In this document: piece after piece, positions 43,940 through 53,119 of the stretch
Numbering within the stretch: the first letter of the stretch is position 1
How the letters are laid out: each line of letters opens with the position of its first letter
Assembly: GCA_946555345.1 (NCBI GenBank)
Contig: CAMNSS010000001.1
Span: 62,001 to 126,000 of the forward strand
DNA from: an uncultured Eubacterium sp.
GTDB lineage: Bacteria; Bacillota; Clostridia; Peptostreptococcales; Anaerovoracaceae
DNA length: 64,000 bases
Direction of reading: 5' to 3'
The notes under the pieces: model-generated
Seen by the model: the letters and a program-made list of their open reading frames with translations, nothing else
The model's database searches: none
What the model was told of the DNA's origin: nothing
Translations under genes and position numbers: made by a program

Positions 43940-44779
43940 ATGGAAATCGGGATTGTAGGGCTGGGGCTGATCGGGGGATCGCTCGCCAAAGCCATCAGCC
44001 AAAATACAGACCATACGGTATACGGCACGGATTTATCAGAACAGGTCGTGAAAAAAGCCGTACTGGTAGACGCCATCGAACAGCCCCTGACGGACGAACT
44101 GCTACACCTTTGCGATATCGTAATTGTGGCGCTTTACCCACAAGATACGATCGATTATGTAACAGCACACGCTTCCCTGATCAAAAAAGATGCAATCGTG
44201 ATGGATTGCTGCGGTGTCAAAAGCATCGTCTGTGATGCGCTCATACCACTTGCTGAAAAAAAAGGGTTTCTCTTCATCGGCGGCCATCCAATGGCCGGCC
44301 TGGAGCATTCAGGCTTCGCATATGCAAAGAAATCGCTCTTTCACGATGCGTCCATGATTTTTACGCCGACCAAAGGACCGATCGAAAGCATGGAAACTTT
44401 GAAAAACCTTTTCACGTCCATCGGCTTCACCAATATCGAAATCGCCACGCCAGCCGACCACGACAGGAAAATCGCCTTTACCTCGCAGCTGGCGCACGTG
44501 GTTTCCAATGCATACATTAAAAGCCCGACTGCACAGGAGCATATGGGATTTTCGGCAGGCAGCTATAAGGATTTGACGCGGGTAGCCAAGCTGAACGAGC
44601 ATATGTGGACGGAGCTTTTTCTGGAAAATGCAGATAACCTGGCTCATGAGATCGACACCGTTATCGAAAACCTGCAAAAATACAGCGCCGCCATCAAGGA
44701 AAATGATGCGGACACGTTATGTGCGCTTTTGAAAGACGGGCGGGAAAAGAAAGCGCTCATCGACGGGGAAATTTTTTAG
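43940..44779 (+). CDS. tyrA: Prephenate dehydrogenase
   Basis: Oxidises prephenate to 4-hydroxyphenylpyruvate, the tyrosine branch. The Rossmann motif GIVGLGLIGGSLAKA opens the protein, and conserved parts include FIGGHPMAGLEHSGF (substrate-binding histidine) and FTSQLAHVVSNAYI. The start at 43940 follows GGAGA and fits the conserved N-terminus; the frame's extra 12 codons lie in filler. About 279 residues, without a C-terminal ACT domain, so feedback may come mainly through the operon's attenuator and AroF. Confidence 0.95.
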   Translation: MEIGIVGLGLIGGSLAKAISQNTDHTVYGTDLSEQVVKKAVLVDAIEQPLTDELLHLCDIVIVALYPQDTIDYVTAHASLIKKDAIVMDCCGVKSIVCDALIPLAEKKGFLFIGGHPMAGLEHSGFAYAKKSLFHDASMIFTPTKGPIESMETLKNLFTSIGFTNIEIATPADHDRKIAFTSQLAHVVSNAYIKSPTAQEHMGFSAGSYKDLTRVAKLNEHMWTELFLENADNLAHEIDTVIENLQKYSAAIKENDADTLCALLKDGREKKALIDGEIF

Positions 44780-44955
44780 GAAGCATGGCTTCCGGGCGCA
44801 TCTGTGCATTTGCTGAACGTCCATCTGAGTTTTTGATTCCACTTCCGCTAGATACCCGGCGTCCATAAACCGCACACCCGTTATTTGGCGCACCCCATTA
44901 AGCGCAACACTGAAATTAGGAGGATTGCATGAAACTTTTTCATGCAGAAAATTAA

Positions 44956-46560
44956 ATGATCAAAATACCTGTTTCCGCATCGCGTAATTACGATGTAATT
45001 ATGGAACGAGGCGCACTGGCGCAAGCTGGGACATATATAAAAGAAGCCCTGCATCTCAAATTTTCTGCGCATCCGGAAGCCGCCGAGACTTCTGGAGCTT
45101 CGGAGGTTTCCAAGCCTTTTAGCTCTCCCAGGCTTTCTGCGCTTTCCGAAACCGCTGTACATCCTAAGCCATCTGGCCGCTCCAGATTTGCCAAGCTTTC
45201 CAAACCGTCGGAGGATTCCGCCAATATGGATGCTGCTAATAAGGATTCCACCAATAAAATTTCCGCTAGCGGCACAAAACTGTGCATCATAACAGACAAA
45301 ACCGTAGATAAATTGTACGGGCAAGAACAGCAGGCTTTATGGAAGTCTTTGGCAGCAGCAGGTTTTCACATCCATAAATATATCTTCCCTGGCGGTGAAA
45401 AACACAAGAATATGGCTACCATCGAAAGCATCCTCAATTACCTGGCGGACAATCAATTCACGCGAAGCGATATCTTATTAGCTTTGGGCGGCGGCATCAC
45501 CGGGGATATCACGGGATTTGCGGCGGCATCCTTTTTACGCGGCATTAGATTTGTCCAAGCGCCGACTTCACTGTTAGCCATTGTGGACTCCTCCGTCGGC
45601 GGAAAAACAGGCGTAAACCTCAATGCTGGAAAAAACCTGGCAGGGGCATTCTGGCAGCCATCGCTGGTGCTTTTCGATCCCGATGTGCTGTCTACCCTTT
45701 CATGCGATTTCAAGCTGGATGGCGTGGCGGAAGCGGTGAAAGCAGGATGCATCGCCGATAAACACATTTTGAACATAGTTCAGCATTATGGAAAATCCTG
45801 TAACGGCGGAAATGCAAAAGGCGTGGCGAACGGCACGGCAACGGATAGCACAACAGAAATTTCGGCAGATTCCCCTCGCTTTGCGGACGGCAACACAGCG
45901 GCAGGCAACACATTGGCGGACAGTAACACGACGGCAATTCAAACAAATTCCCCGCTCTTTACAAACAGCAACGCCGCGGCGGACAGCGGCACGGCAACCA
46001 ATCGCATCGAAGCCAATACCGCTCCTGGCGACGCATCAGCCGCCGCCAGGAGCAATAGCACGCCGCCATTTTCCGCCATGCTCGATGACAACGATTTCCT
46101 CACCAGGCTGGCGGCGCGTGCAATCGAAGTCAAACGGCAAATCGTAGAAGCTGATGAACGGGAAAACAACCTGCGCCAGCTTCTTAATTTCGGGCATACG
46201 ATCGCTCATGCCATCGAAAAATGCAGTAATTACCAAACGAGCCACGGACACGCAGTCGCCATAGGCATGGTCATGATATCAGCCGCCGCAGAAAAATTTG
46301 GCTTAACAAAGGAAAACTGCCATGATACAATTCTGAATATCCTCCGCCGCTTTCAATTCCCGCTGGACTGCCCATACACGGCAGAAGCCTTAACCGAAGC
46401 GGCTCTGCAGGATAAAAAACGGCGCGGGGAAACCATCACGCTGGTAATCCCCGAAAGCCTTGGGCATTGCACGTTGCAATCCATTCCAACAAGCGAGCTG
46501 CGAAAATTCGTCGCTTACGGCTTGGATTCTCTAATAAATCCGAAAGGAATCACGAAATGA
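44956..46560 (+). CDS. aroB: 3-dehydroquinate synthase with two low-complexity inserts
   Basis: Second step of the shikimate pathway, cyclising DAHP to dehydroquinate with NAD and zinc. Conserved blocks are the NAD-binding FPGGEKHKNMATIESIL, LALGGGITGDITGFAAASFLRG (172-196), PTSLLAIVDSSVGGKTGVN, KAGCIAD and the zinc histidines in NFGHTIAHAIE (411-421) and SHGHAVAIGM (429-438). At 534 residues it is about 175 longer than usual. Insert 1 (about 36-106) is S/P/A/E-rich; insert 2 (about 280-373) is N/T/A/S-rich and repeats about 26-residue units starting SPRFADGNT and SPLFTNSNA. Both fall in surface loops and keep frame. The last bases overlap the aroA start (ATGA). Confidence 0.93.
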   Translation: MIKIPVSASRNYDVIMERGALAQAGTYIKEALHLKFSAHPEAAETSGASEVSKPFSSPRLSALSETAVHPKPSGRSRFAKLSKPSEDSANMDAANKDSTNKISASGTKLCIITDKTVDKLYGQEQQALWKSLAAAGFHIHKYIFPGGEKHKNMATIESILNYLADNQFTRSDILLALGGGITGDITGFAAASFLRGIRFVQAPTSLLAIVDSSVGGKTGVNLNAGKNLAGAFWQPSLVLFDPDVLSTLSCDFKLDGVAEAVKAGCIADKHILNIVQHYGKSCNGGNAKGVANGTATDSTTEISADSPRFADGNTAAGNTLADSNTTAIQTNSPLFTNSNAAADSGTATNRIEANTAPGDASAAARSNSTPPFSAMLDDNDFLTRLAARAIEVKRQIVEADERENNLRQLLNFGHTIAHAIEKCSNYQTSHGHAVAIGMVMISAAAEKFGLTKENCHDTILNILRRFQFPLDCPYTAEALTEAALQDKKRRGETITLVIPESLGHCTLQSIPTSELRKFVAYGLDSLINPKGITK

Positions 46561-48146
46561 ATGTACGATTGGAACCGTCAAAACTACAAGGAACGCTCGA
46601 TGCGATTCCTTCCAAATCCCATGCGCACCGCATCCTGATCGCACAAAAACTGGCACAGCTCCAAGGACAGCAAAAGCTCGGCAGCCTAGCCATTCCTGCA
46701 TTCTCCGAAGATATCGAGGCAACGAAAAACTGCCTGGTGCAGATGGATAAAAATATGCCTTATCTCGATTGCAAGGAAAGCGGCTCTACGCTCAGGTTTA
46801 TGCTGCCCGTAGCAATGGCGCTTAAAGACGAAGCGGTCTTCATCGGTTCGGGCAAGTTGCCCCATCGGCCGATCTCGCCCTTGAAGGAAGAAATGGAAAC
46901 GCACGGCTGCCGTTTTTACATGGGAGGCAAAAAGCAAAGCCCTGGCGATAAGTATCGGGAAATCTGCAACATCCGCGGCAGGTTGCAGCCAGGAGAATAC
47001 AGTCTGCCTGGCAACATCAGCTCTCAATTTATCACAGGGTTGTTGTTCGCCCTGCCGATTCTTGATGGAGATAGCGTTTTAACGCTGACGACCGAACTGG
47101 AATCCGCAGGTTATGTGGATTTGACGCTGGACGTCCTCCAAACGTTCGGCATCGAAATCAAAAGCAAAGCTTCGCCGGAAGGTTTGCTGATATATGAAAT
47201 TGCCGGGAATCAGCGTTACCTTGAACCGGATGGACTGACGGTGGAAGGCGACTGGTCCAACGCCGCCTTCTGGCTGGCTGGCGGTGCGCTCGGCGGAAAC
47301 GTCACCGTGCGGGGGCTTAATTTGCACTCATCACAACGTGATAAAGAAATTCTCGATGTTCTGCGGGACATGGGCGCAAATATCAGCATTACGGAATTGC
47401 CAGAACCCTCATATGCAAAAATTTCATGCGCAGGCGAGGGAGGATTGGCAGAGAAAGCATCAGCAGAAAGAACATCAATAGAAGATACGCCAATGGGTAC
47501 TCTGATGGAGGGCAAAGATAGATCGATAAATCCAACAGGTGATTCGGCAGATGCTCCCAGCGCATATAAGCAAGCAAGACAAGCAAACTCCGCCACCGAT
47601 TCAGTAAACCGGATTAAAAACGCAACAAAACCAGCTCTGCCCGCTTGCGAAGAAATGCACGATGCAAGCGCAGCATACGAGCCAGCAAAACCAAACCCGC
47701 CCGCTTGCAAAACAACAAACTGCATGATAACAGTTTACTGCAAAAATGCGCTGAAAGGCACAGAGGTAAGCGTAGCACAAACGCCGGACATGGTTCCCAT
47801 CCTCGCAAGCGTCATGGCGCTTGCAAATGGCGCCTCCATGATAACCAATGCGGAACGCTTAAAAATCAAGGAATCCGACAGGCTTCGCACCGTTTATGAT
47901 TTTCTCTTTAAATTAGGAGCGGATATCACCGACGGCGGCTCAGGGCTTTCCCTGACCGGCAAGCCTCGTCTAAATGGCGGGGAGGTGGAAAGCCACAACG
48001 ATCACCGCATCGCCATGGCCGCTGCAATCGCTTCATGCGGATGCAAGAATCCTGTTCTTATCCGTGGCGCAGAGGCCGTAAAGAAATCATATCCCGCCTT
48101 CTTTGAAGACTTCGCCGCATTAGGCGGCAGCATAAAAAAGCTTTGA
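46557..48146 (+). CDS. aroA: 3-phosphoshikimate 1-carboxyvinyltransferase (EPSP synthase) with insert
   Basis: Joins phosphoenolpyruvate to shikimate 3-phosphate. Conserved parts are SKSHAHRILIAQ near the N-terminus, ESGSTLRFMLPVAMA (74-88), GNISSQFITGLLFALP (152-167), EGDWSNAAFWLAGG (230-243), and VESHNDHRIAMAAAIA and GAEAVKKSYPAFFEDF towards the end. Total 529 residues against about 430 typical. The excess is one block at residues about 283-388 (nt 47403-47720), rich in A, K, S, E and P, lying before ITVYCKNALKGTEVSVAQTPDMVPIL. The start is the ATG at 46557, overlapping aroB's TGA, with AAAGGA upstream; the longer frame extends back into aroB. Confidence 0.93.
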   Translation: MNVRLEPSKLQGTLDAIPSKSHAHRILIAQKLAQLQGQQKLGSLAIPAFSEDIEATKNCLVQMDKNMPYLDCKESGSTLRFMLPVAMALKDEAVFIGSGKLPHRPISPLKEEMETHGCRFYMGGKKQSPGDKYREICNIRGRLQPGEYSLPGNISSQFITGLLFALPILDGDSVLTLTTELESAGYVDLTLDVLQTFGIEIKSKASPEGLLIYEIAGNQRYLEPDGLTVEGDWSNAAFWLAGGALGGNVTVRGLNLHSSQRDKEILDVLRDMGANISITELPEPSYAKISCAGEGGLAEKASAERTSIEDTPMGTLMEGKDRSINPTGDSADAPSAYKQARQANSATDSVNRIKNATKPALPACEEMHDASAAYEPAKPNPPACKTTNCMITVYCKNALKGTEVSVAQTPDMVPILASVMALANGASMITNAERLKIKESDRLRTVYDFLFKLGADITDGGSGLSLTGKPRLNGGEVESHNDHRIAMAAAIASCGCKNPVLIRGAEAVKKSYPAFFEDFAALGGSIKKL

Positions 48147-48479
48147 TCAAATAGACTGGTTGAACAACTCTGCCATCCAATCGATAAGACCCGGGCAAAA
48201 CAAACAGCGAAAGCCCGAAAATTTGGAAGGCAAAACCGCCAGTAAAATTTCAAAAGCTTCCGCTGAAAATACAAGCATAAGCCAAGGGAACCCGGTAAGC
48301 ATTCCCAAGGCAAAGACCTTGACCGTCCACTGGACAGCCGCATCTGTTTACGGCAAGACATAAAACCCAGATAAGCTGAAGCGAAAAAGCTAGGCAGATT
48401 AAGGCACAAAACCTGCATAAATTGAGCGAAGATTAAAACTACGTGAACCTCATATAAATTGAATGGAGATTAAAACCAT
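48147..48479. repeat. Filler with near-duplicate of the aroC translation start region
   Basis: No gene. At the 3' end, CATAAATTGAGCGAAGATTAAAAC (from 48416) and CATATAAATTGAATGGAGATTAAAACC (from 48451) are imperfect direct repeats about 35 bases apart. The second carries the aroC ribosome binding site. A third, weaker copy lies at 48393-48413. Confidence 0.55.
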
Positions 48480-49820
48480 ATGAAATCGAGTTTTGGAAAA
48501 AACATCAAGGTCTCGATTTGGGGCGGCTCCCATGAGCCTGCCATCGGAGTCGATATCGAAGGCATCCCCATCGGAACAGAGATAGACATGACTGCGCTCG
48601 CCGCCTTTTTAAAACGGCGCGCGCCGGGAAACAGCCCGTTTGCGACGAAGCGAAAGGAAGCGGATATCCCGCTTCCGGTAAGCGGCCTTACAGAGCGCAC
48701 GGGCGGCACAGGCAACGACCCCGCTGGCGGCACAACAAGCAACAGTCCAGCAACTGCGACAGACCCAGCAAATCCCACTAACGGCATGACCGATGCGGGC
48801 TCCCCTGCAAATCCCGCTGGCGGCGCATCAGCCGAAAGCCACTACTTTAACGGCGCACCGCCAAGCTGCACCCTTAGCAATGTGCTAAATGGCGATGCGG
48901 CCTTCCCCGCAAACGCCGCTTGCATCCCTGCCTCCCCCGCAAACGCCCTTACCGTATCCGCCAGCCGCATTTCCCTGGAAATACGCAATACCGATACCCG
49001 CTCGCAGGACTACAAAACACTGCGGACGATTCCCCGCCCCGGCCATGCCGACTACACGGCGCGCCTCCGCTACGGCGACGCCTTGAACATGGCGGGCGGC
49101 GGACCTTTTTCCGCAAGGATGACCGCCCCCCTCTGCATCGCAGGCGGCATCGCCCTGCAAATATTACAAAAACAAGGCATCTGCATCGGCGCGCACATCT
49201 ACTCGATCGCTGATGTCAAAGATATGCCATTTGATCCAATCGCAACAGACACCAGGCTTTTGGAAAAACTCAAAACAAAAGAATTTGCCGTAATCAACAA
49301 CACTGCCGCAACCCATATGCAGGAAATTATCATGAGCGCCCAGCAGGACGGTGATTCGGTAGGCGGCATCATCGAAGGCTGTGTCCTGGGGCTTCCTGGC
49401 GGGATTGGCGGTGCGATGTACGAAGGCCTCGAAAGCGCGCTCGCCCCGATTTTCTTTGGCATCCCGGCCGTAAAAGGCGTGGAATTTGGCGCAGGCTTTG
49501 GCGCAGCGGCCTTAAAAGGCTCGGAAAACAACGACCCGTTTTACTATGACGGCAAATGCATCAAAACCCGCACCAACCACCACGGCGGTATCTTAGGCGG
49601 CATCACGACAGGCATGCCGCTCATCGCACGGCTCGCCTTTAAGCCAACCCCGTCCATAAGCCGCCAGCAGGATTCGGTGGATTTAGAAAAAGGCGAAAAC
49701 GCAAAACTCGTTATCAAAGGCAGACACGACCCTTGCGTCGCAGTCAGGGCAGTTCCGATCGTGGAAGCTGCGCTCGCCTTGGGAATTTTAGATTGTATGA
49801 TGGAGGAGAATCATGACTGA
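48480..49820 (+). CDS. aroC: Chorismate synthase with insert
   Basis: Last common step, making chorismate from EPSP with reduced FMN. The protein begins with the conserved SSFGKNIKVSIWGGSHEPAIG and keeps RPGHADYTARLRYG, MAGGGPFSARMTAP, EIIMSAQQDGDSVGGIIEG, GFGAAALKGSENND and RHDPCVAVRAVPIVEA. Total 446 residues against about 360-390 usual. Residues about 72-162 (nt 48693-48965) are G/T/N/P/A/S-rich low-complexity sequence that replaces the short loop before ISLEIRNTDTRSQDY. It overlaps pheA by eight bases, so the two are coupled. Confidence 0.94.
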   Translation: MKSSFGKNIKVSIWGGSHEPAIGVDIEGIPIGTEIDMTALAAFLKRRAPGNSPFATKRKEADIPLPVSGLTERTGGTGNDPAGGTTSNSPATATDPANPTNGMTDAGSPANPAGGASAESHYFNGAPPSCTLSNVLNGDAAFPANAACIPASPANALTVSASRISLEIRNTDTRSQDYKTLRTIPRPGHADYTARLRYGDALNMAGGGPFSARMTAPLCIAGGIALQILQKQGICIGAHIYSIADVKDMPFDPIATDTRLLEKLKTKEFAVINNTAATHMQEIIMSAQQDGDSVGGIIEGCVLGLPGGIGGAMYEGLESALAPIFFGIPAVKGVEFGAGFGAAALKGSENNDPFYYDGKCIKTRTNHHGGILGGITTGMPLIARLAFKPTPSISRQQDSVDLEKGENAKLVIKGRHDPCVAVRAVPIVEAALALGILDCMMEENHD

Positions 49821-50964
49821 ACTAAACTTAAACAACATCCGAAAAGAAATCGATGACATCGATACGCAAATCACGGACCTTTTCAAACAGCGCATGGAAA
49901 AGTCGCTCGAGGTAGCAAAATACAAGCAGGAAAACAATCTCCCGGTTTTTAACGGCAACAGGGAAAAGGAAATTCTCCACAGGGTTTCCGAACATATCGG
50001 CGAACCGTTTGACGGATACGCCCGCCTGCTATTCAACACCATGTTCGACGCATCCAAGTCCTATCAGAACGACTACCTGGCGAGACGATCCGACTTAGCC
50101 GCACGTATCGAAAAAGCATTGGAAGAAACGCCTAAAATCTTTCCCAAAAAAGCGGTCGTTGCCTGCCAAGGCGTCCAAGGTTCTCATTCACAGGCGGCGT
50201 GCGAAAAACTCTTTGAAGTGCCAAGCATCATGTATTTCAACAGCTTTGAAGGCGTTTTCAACGCTGTGGAAAAGGGCCTCTGCCAGTACGGAATCCTGCC
50301 GATCGAAAACAGCTCCTACGGATCAGTGGGAACCGTCTACGATTTAATGCAAAATTACAATTTCCATATCGCCAGCAGCCTGCGCCTGCGCATCAGCCAA
50401 AACCTGATGGCAAAGGCAGGCACGAAGCTCTCCGATATCAAAGAAATCGTATCACATGAGCAAGCCATCGGGCAATGCGGCGAATTTTTAAAGACACTGC
50501 ATGACGTAAAAATAACCGTCTGCGAAAATACCGCCCTCGCCGCCAAAATGGTTGCCGAAAGCGGCAGAAACGACATCGCTGCAATTTCCTCTAAAGAATG
50601 CCTGGAGCTGTACGGACTGGAGCTTTTGAAAACACAAATCCAGATCAGCGACAACAATTATACGCGCTTCATCTGCATTTCCAAGAAGCTGGAAATCTAT
50701 CCAGGCGCAAACAAAATCAGCTTGATTTTATCACTGCCCCACGTACCACGCTCCCTGTACCATACGATCGCTAAATTCGCAGCCCTGGGCATCAACCTGA
50801 CGAAGCTCGAATCGAGACCGATTCCGGGCAGTGATTTTGAGTTTCTATTCTACTTTGATTTGGAAGCGTCTGTATATTCAAAGGAACTGATTAACCTCCT
50901 CAGCCAGCTTGAAAACCAGCCGGAAACCTTCGCATTCCTCGGTTGTTATACGGAAGCCATTTAA
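49813..50964 (+). CDS. pheA: Bifunctional chorismate mutase/prephenate dehydratase (P-protein)
   Basis: Converts chorismate to prephenate and then phenylpyruvate, the phenylalanine branch. The 383 residues comprise a chorismate mutase domain (about 1-88, IRKEIDDIDTQITDLFKQRMEKSLEVAKYK), a prephenate dehydratase domain (about 112-285) with CQGVQGSHSQAACEK, ENSSYGSVGTVYDLM and the TRFICISK region, and a C-terminal ACT domain (about 298-378) with ESRPIPGSDFEFLFYFD, the phenylalanine-sensing motif. So it should be feedback-inhibited by Phe. GGAGGAGAATC before the ATG lies inside the end of aroC. No insert is seen. Confidence 0.96.
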   Translation: MTELNLNNIRKEIDDIDTQITDLFKQRMEKSLEVAKYKQENNLPVFNGNREKEILHRVSEHIGEPFDGYARLLFNTMFDASKSYQNDYLARRSDLAARIEKALEETPKIFPKKAVVACQGVQGSHSQAACEKLFEVPSIMYFNSFEGVFNAVEKGLCQYGILPIENSSYGSVGTVYDLMQNYNFHIASSLRLRISQNLMAKAGTKLSDIKEIVSHEQAIGQCGEFLKTLHDVKITVCENTALAAKMVAESGRNDIAAISSKECLELYGLELLKTQIQISDNNYTRFICISKKLEIYPGANKISLILSLPHVPRSLYHTIAKFAALGINLTKLESRPIPGSDFEFLFYFDLEASVYSKELINLLSQLENQPETFAFLGCYTEAI

Positions 50965-51274
50965 GAGACAGGCGAAAGCAAACGAAAGCCACAAGCTTGC
51001 AAACGGGAAAAATGATTGCAAGCGGCTATGCAAGGCCGTCCACGTGCGGACGGACAAGCAAAAATCCACACAAAAACAAATGACGGGCAGGCAGCTGAAC
51101 CAAATCACTGCCAGCGGACAAACAAAAAATCAAACGCAGACAGATGAAGCGACACAATATACAAAAACGCAGGAAAACCGAATGTAAAGCGGTCTTCCGC
51201 AAGCATGGCTGCTTTTATGCATCCTTATCCGAAACTGCTTTCACGCATACGGACAATACGAACAAACGGAGAAC
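50965..51274. other. A-rich gap between pheA and aroE
   Basis: No gene. The sense strand is rich in A and G with repeated ACAAACA, AAAAATCCACACAAAAACAAA and CAAACGCAGACAG words. An interrupted hairpin GTCCACGTGCGGAC lies near 51039-51052. There is no clear terminator, so transcription probably continues into aroE-aroK. Confidence 0.4.
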
Positions 51275-52843
51275 ATGATGAAATACGGATTGATCGGAAA
51301 AACGCTGGTTCACAGCTATTCCAAGGAGATACACGAAGCCTTGGGAAAATACCAATATGATTTATTCAGTTTACCGCCGGAAGAATTAAGCGGGTTTATC
51401 GCCGCACGGGATTTTGGCGGCCTCAACATTACGATTCCATATAAGCAGGATGTCATGCCCTTATGCGATGAGATTTCGGAACTGGCGTCAGCAATCGGGG
51501 CAGTAAACACATTGTATTGGGGAAAGGACGCTGATGCAAAGGGGCAGGCGGCAAGCGAACCAAAAACACAGCCCAGCACAGGCGGCAAACAGCAAGCTGG
51601 AAACATGGAAAATGCGGCAGGCGTTTGCGTGCTAAGCGAGCCTGTTTGCGATGCAGATGGCGCACCTGAAAGACCTGCCGCCACGCCAAACGCCAGCAAT
51701 TCATATAAGCTGGTCGGCCACAACACCGATTATGAAGGATTTCTCTACACAGCAGCACGCGCAGGCATTGATTTCGCGGGTAAGACCGTCCTCATCTTAG
51801 GCACTGGCGGCACATCGCTCATGGCGAGAAAAGCCGCCGCAGATCAAGGCGCTGCCAAAATTCTAATCGCTTCAAGATCCAAACATCCCCACCCGCAGGA
51901 CACTGCTATGCAAGACGCTATAGCGGACCCGGCGGCCTGCGCTGAGGCAGAAAACCCGCAAGCCCGCCGTGCCGCCGTAAAAAAGGCAACCGCAACAAAG
52001 CGGGCGGCGGACGACGACGCACAGCACGCCTGCCAACAGCTAACCTATGGCGAATTGCCAGCCATAGCCGCCGCCGTTGACATTATCGTCAACACAACGC
52101 CTGTGGGAACTTTCCCGAACAACCTGGAAAGCATCATAAGCCTTGCCGATTTTCCAAACTGTACTGCCGTAATCGATGTAATCTATAACCCATTTAAAAC
52201 AAAACTACTCCTGGAAGCAGAAAAGCGGGGCTTGCGATACGCCAACGGACTACCCATGCTGGTGGCGCAGGCGACTGCCGCCGCTGGCTATTTTCTCGGT
52301 ACGCAAGGCGCATTTTACGAAGAAAACGAGCGAATCATCATTATGCTGGCGAAACAAATGCGGAACATCATCCTCATCGGCATGCCCGGCTGTGGGAAAA
52401 CCACGATCGGAAAAATCCTCGCCCAGAAAACCGGCAAAAAATTCGTGGACATGGACGAGGCCATCACGCAAAAATCCGGGATGCCCATCCCGCAGATTTT
52501 CGAGCAGTCGGGAGAAAACGGCTTCCGGGATTTAGAGTCGGAAATCGCACGAGAGCTTGGCAAGGAACACGGCCTCGTCATCGCCACAGGCGGAGGCGTA
52601 ATCCTGCGCCCCGAAAACGTGGATGCACTCCGCCAAAACGGATTCGTTATTCACATCACCAGGCCGATCGATGCACTGCCGATGGACGGCAGGCCGCTTT
52701 CCAAAGACCTTGGCACACTGCAGAAAATGGAACAAGCCAGGATGCCGCTTTACAAGGCCGCTGCCGACGCAACCTTTTCCAACCACCGAACGCTTACCAA
52801 AGCCGAACTCGCAAAATCCATTTCCACGCTTTTGCATGAGTAG
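51275..52843 (+). CDS. aroE: Fused shikimate dehydrogenase and shikimate kinase with two inserts
   Basis: Residues about 1-360 are shikimate 5-dehydrogenase: substrate-site HSYSKEIHEALG (S-x-S region), GLNITIPYKQDV with catalytic lysine 57, NTDYEGF, and the NADP loop LGTGGTSLMARKAAADQG. Residues about 364-522 are shikimate kinase: P-loop GMPGCGKTTIGK (369-380), VDMDEAI, ATGGGVILRPENV and the lid GRPLSKDLG. It is an AroE-AroK fusion with no spacer gene. Two low-complexity inserts sit in the dehydrogenase: about 84-143, before YKLVGHNTDYEG, and about 203-255, after LIASRSK. ACGGAGAAC precedes two adjacent ATGs. It ends the aromatic operon. Confidence 0.93.
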   Translation: MMKYGLIGKTLVHSYSKEIHEALGKYQYDLFSLPPEELSGFIAARDFGGLNITIPYKQDVMPLCDEISELASAIGAVNTLYWGKDADAKGQAASEPKTQPSTGGKQQAGNMENAAGVCVLSEPVCDADGAPERPAATPNASNSYKLVGHNTDYEGFLYTAARAGIDFAGKTVLILGTGGTSLMARKAAADQGAAKILIASRSKHPHPQDTAMQDAIADPAACAEAENPQARRAAVKKATATKRAADDDAQHACQQLTYGELPAIAAAVDIIVNTTPVGTFPNNLESIISLADFPNCTAVIDVIYNPFKTKLLLEAEKRGLRYANGLPMLVAQATAAAGYFLGTQGAFYEENERIIIMLAKQMRNIILIGMPGCGKTTIGKILAQKTGKKFVDMDEAITQKSGMPIPQIFEQSGENGFRDLESEIARELGKEHGLVIATGGGVILRPENVDALRQNGFVIHITRPIDALPMDGRPLSKDLGTLQKMEQARMPLYKAAADATFSNHRTLTKAELAKSISTLLHE

Positions 52844-53119
52844 CATTGCGACGCCATCAGGAAAATCCAGGGTTGCGGCTTTGCAGCTTCGTTTTCCTGG
52901 TCAAGCGTTCTCATGTTCGCGCGATATTACGAAGGTGACGGGATATATCAAGGCCGGCTGTTCCCCGATTGACATGAATGCCTTCATTCGCCAAAGCCTG
53001 GTTTGCTTGCTGCATTTTGTCCGGTTCATTTTCACGAAACATTTTAAAATATTACTATTATATAGTCATTTATGTTATACTATAGGCGAATATCGGATTT
53101 ACGAAAGGAGGCTGTTATC

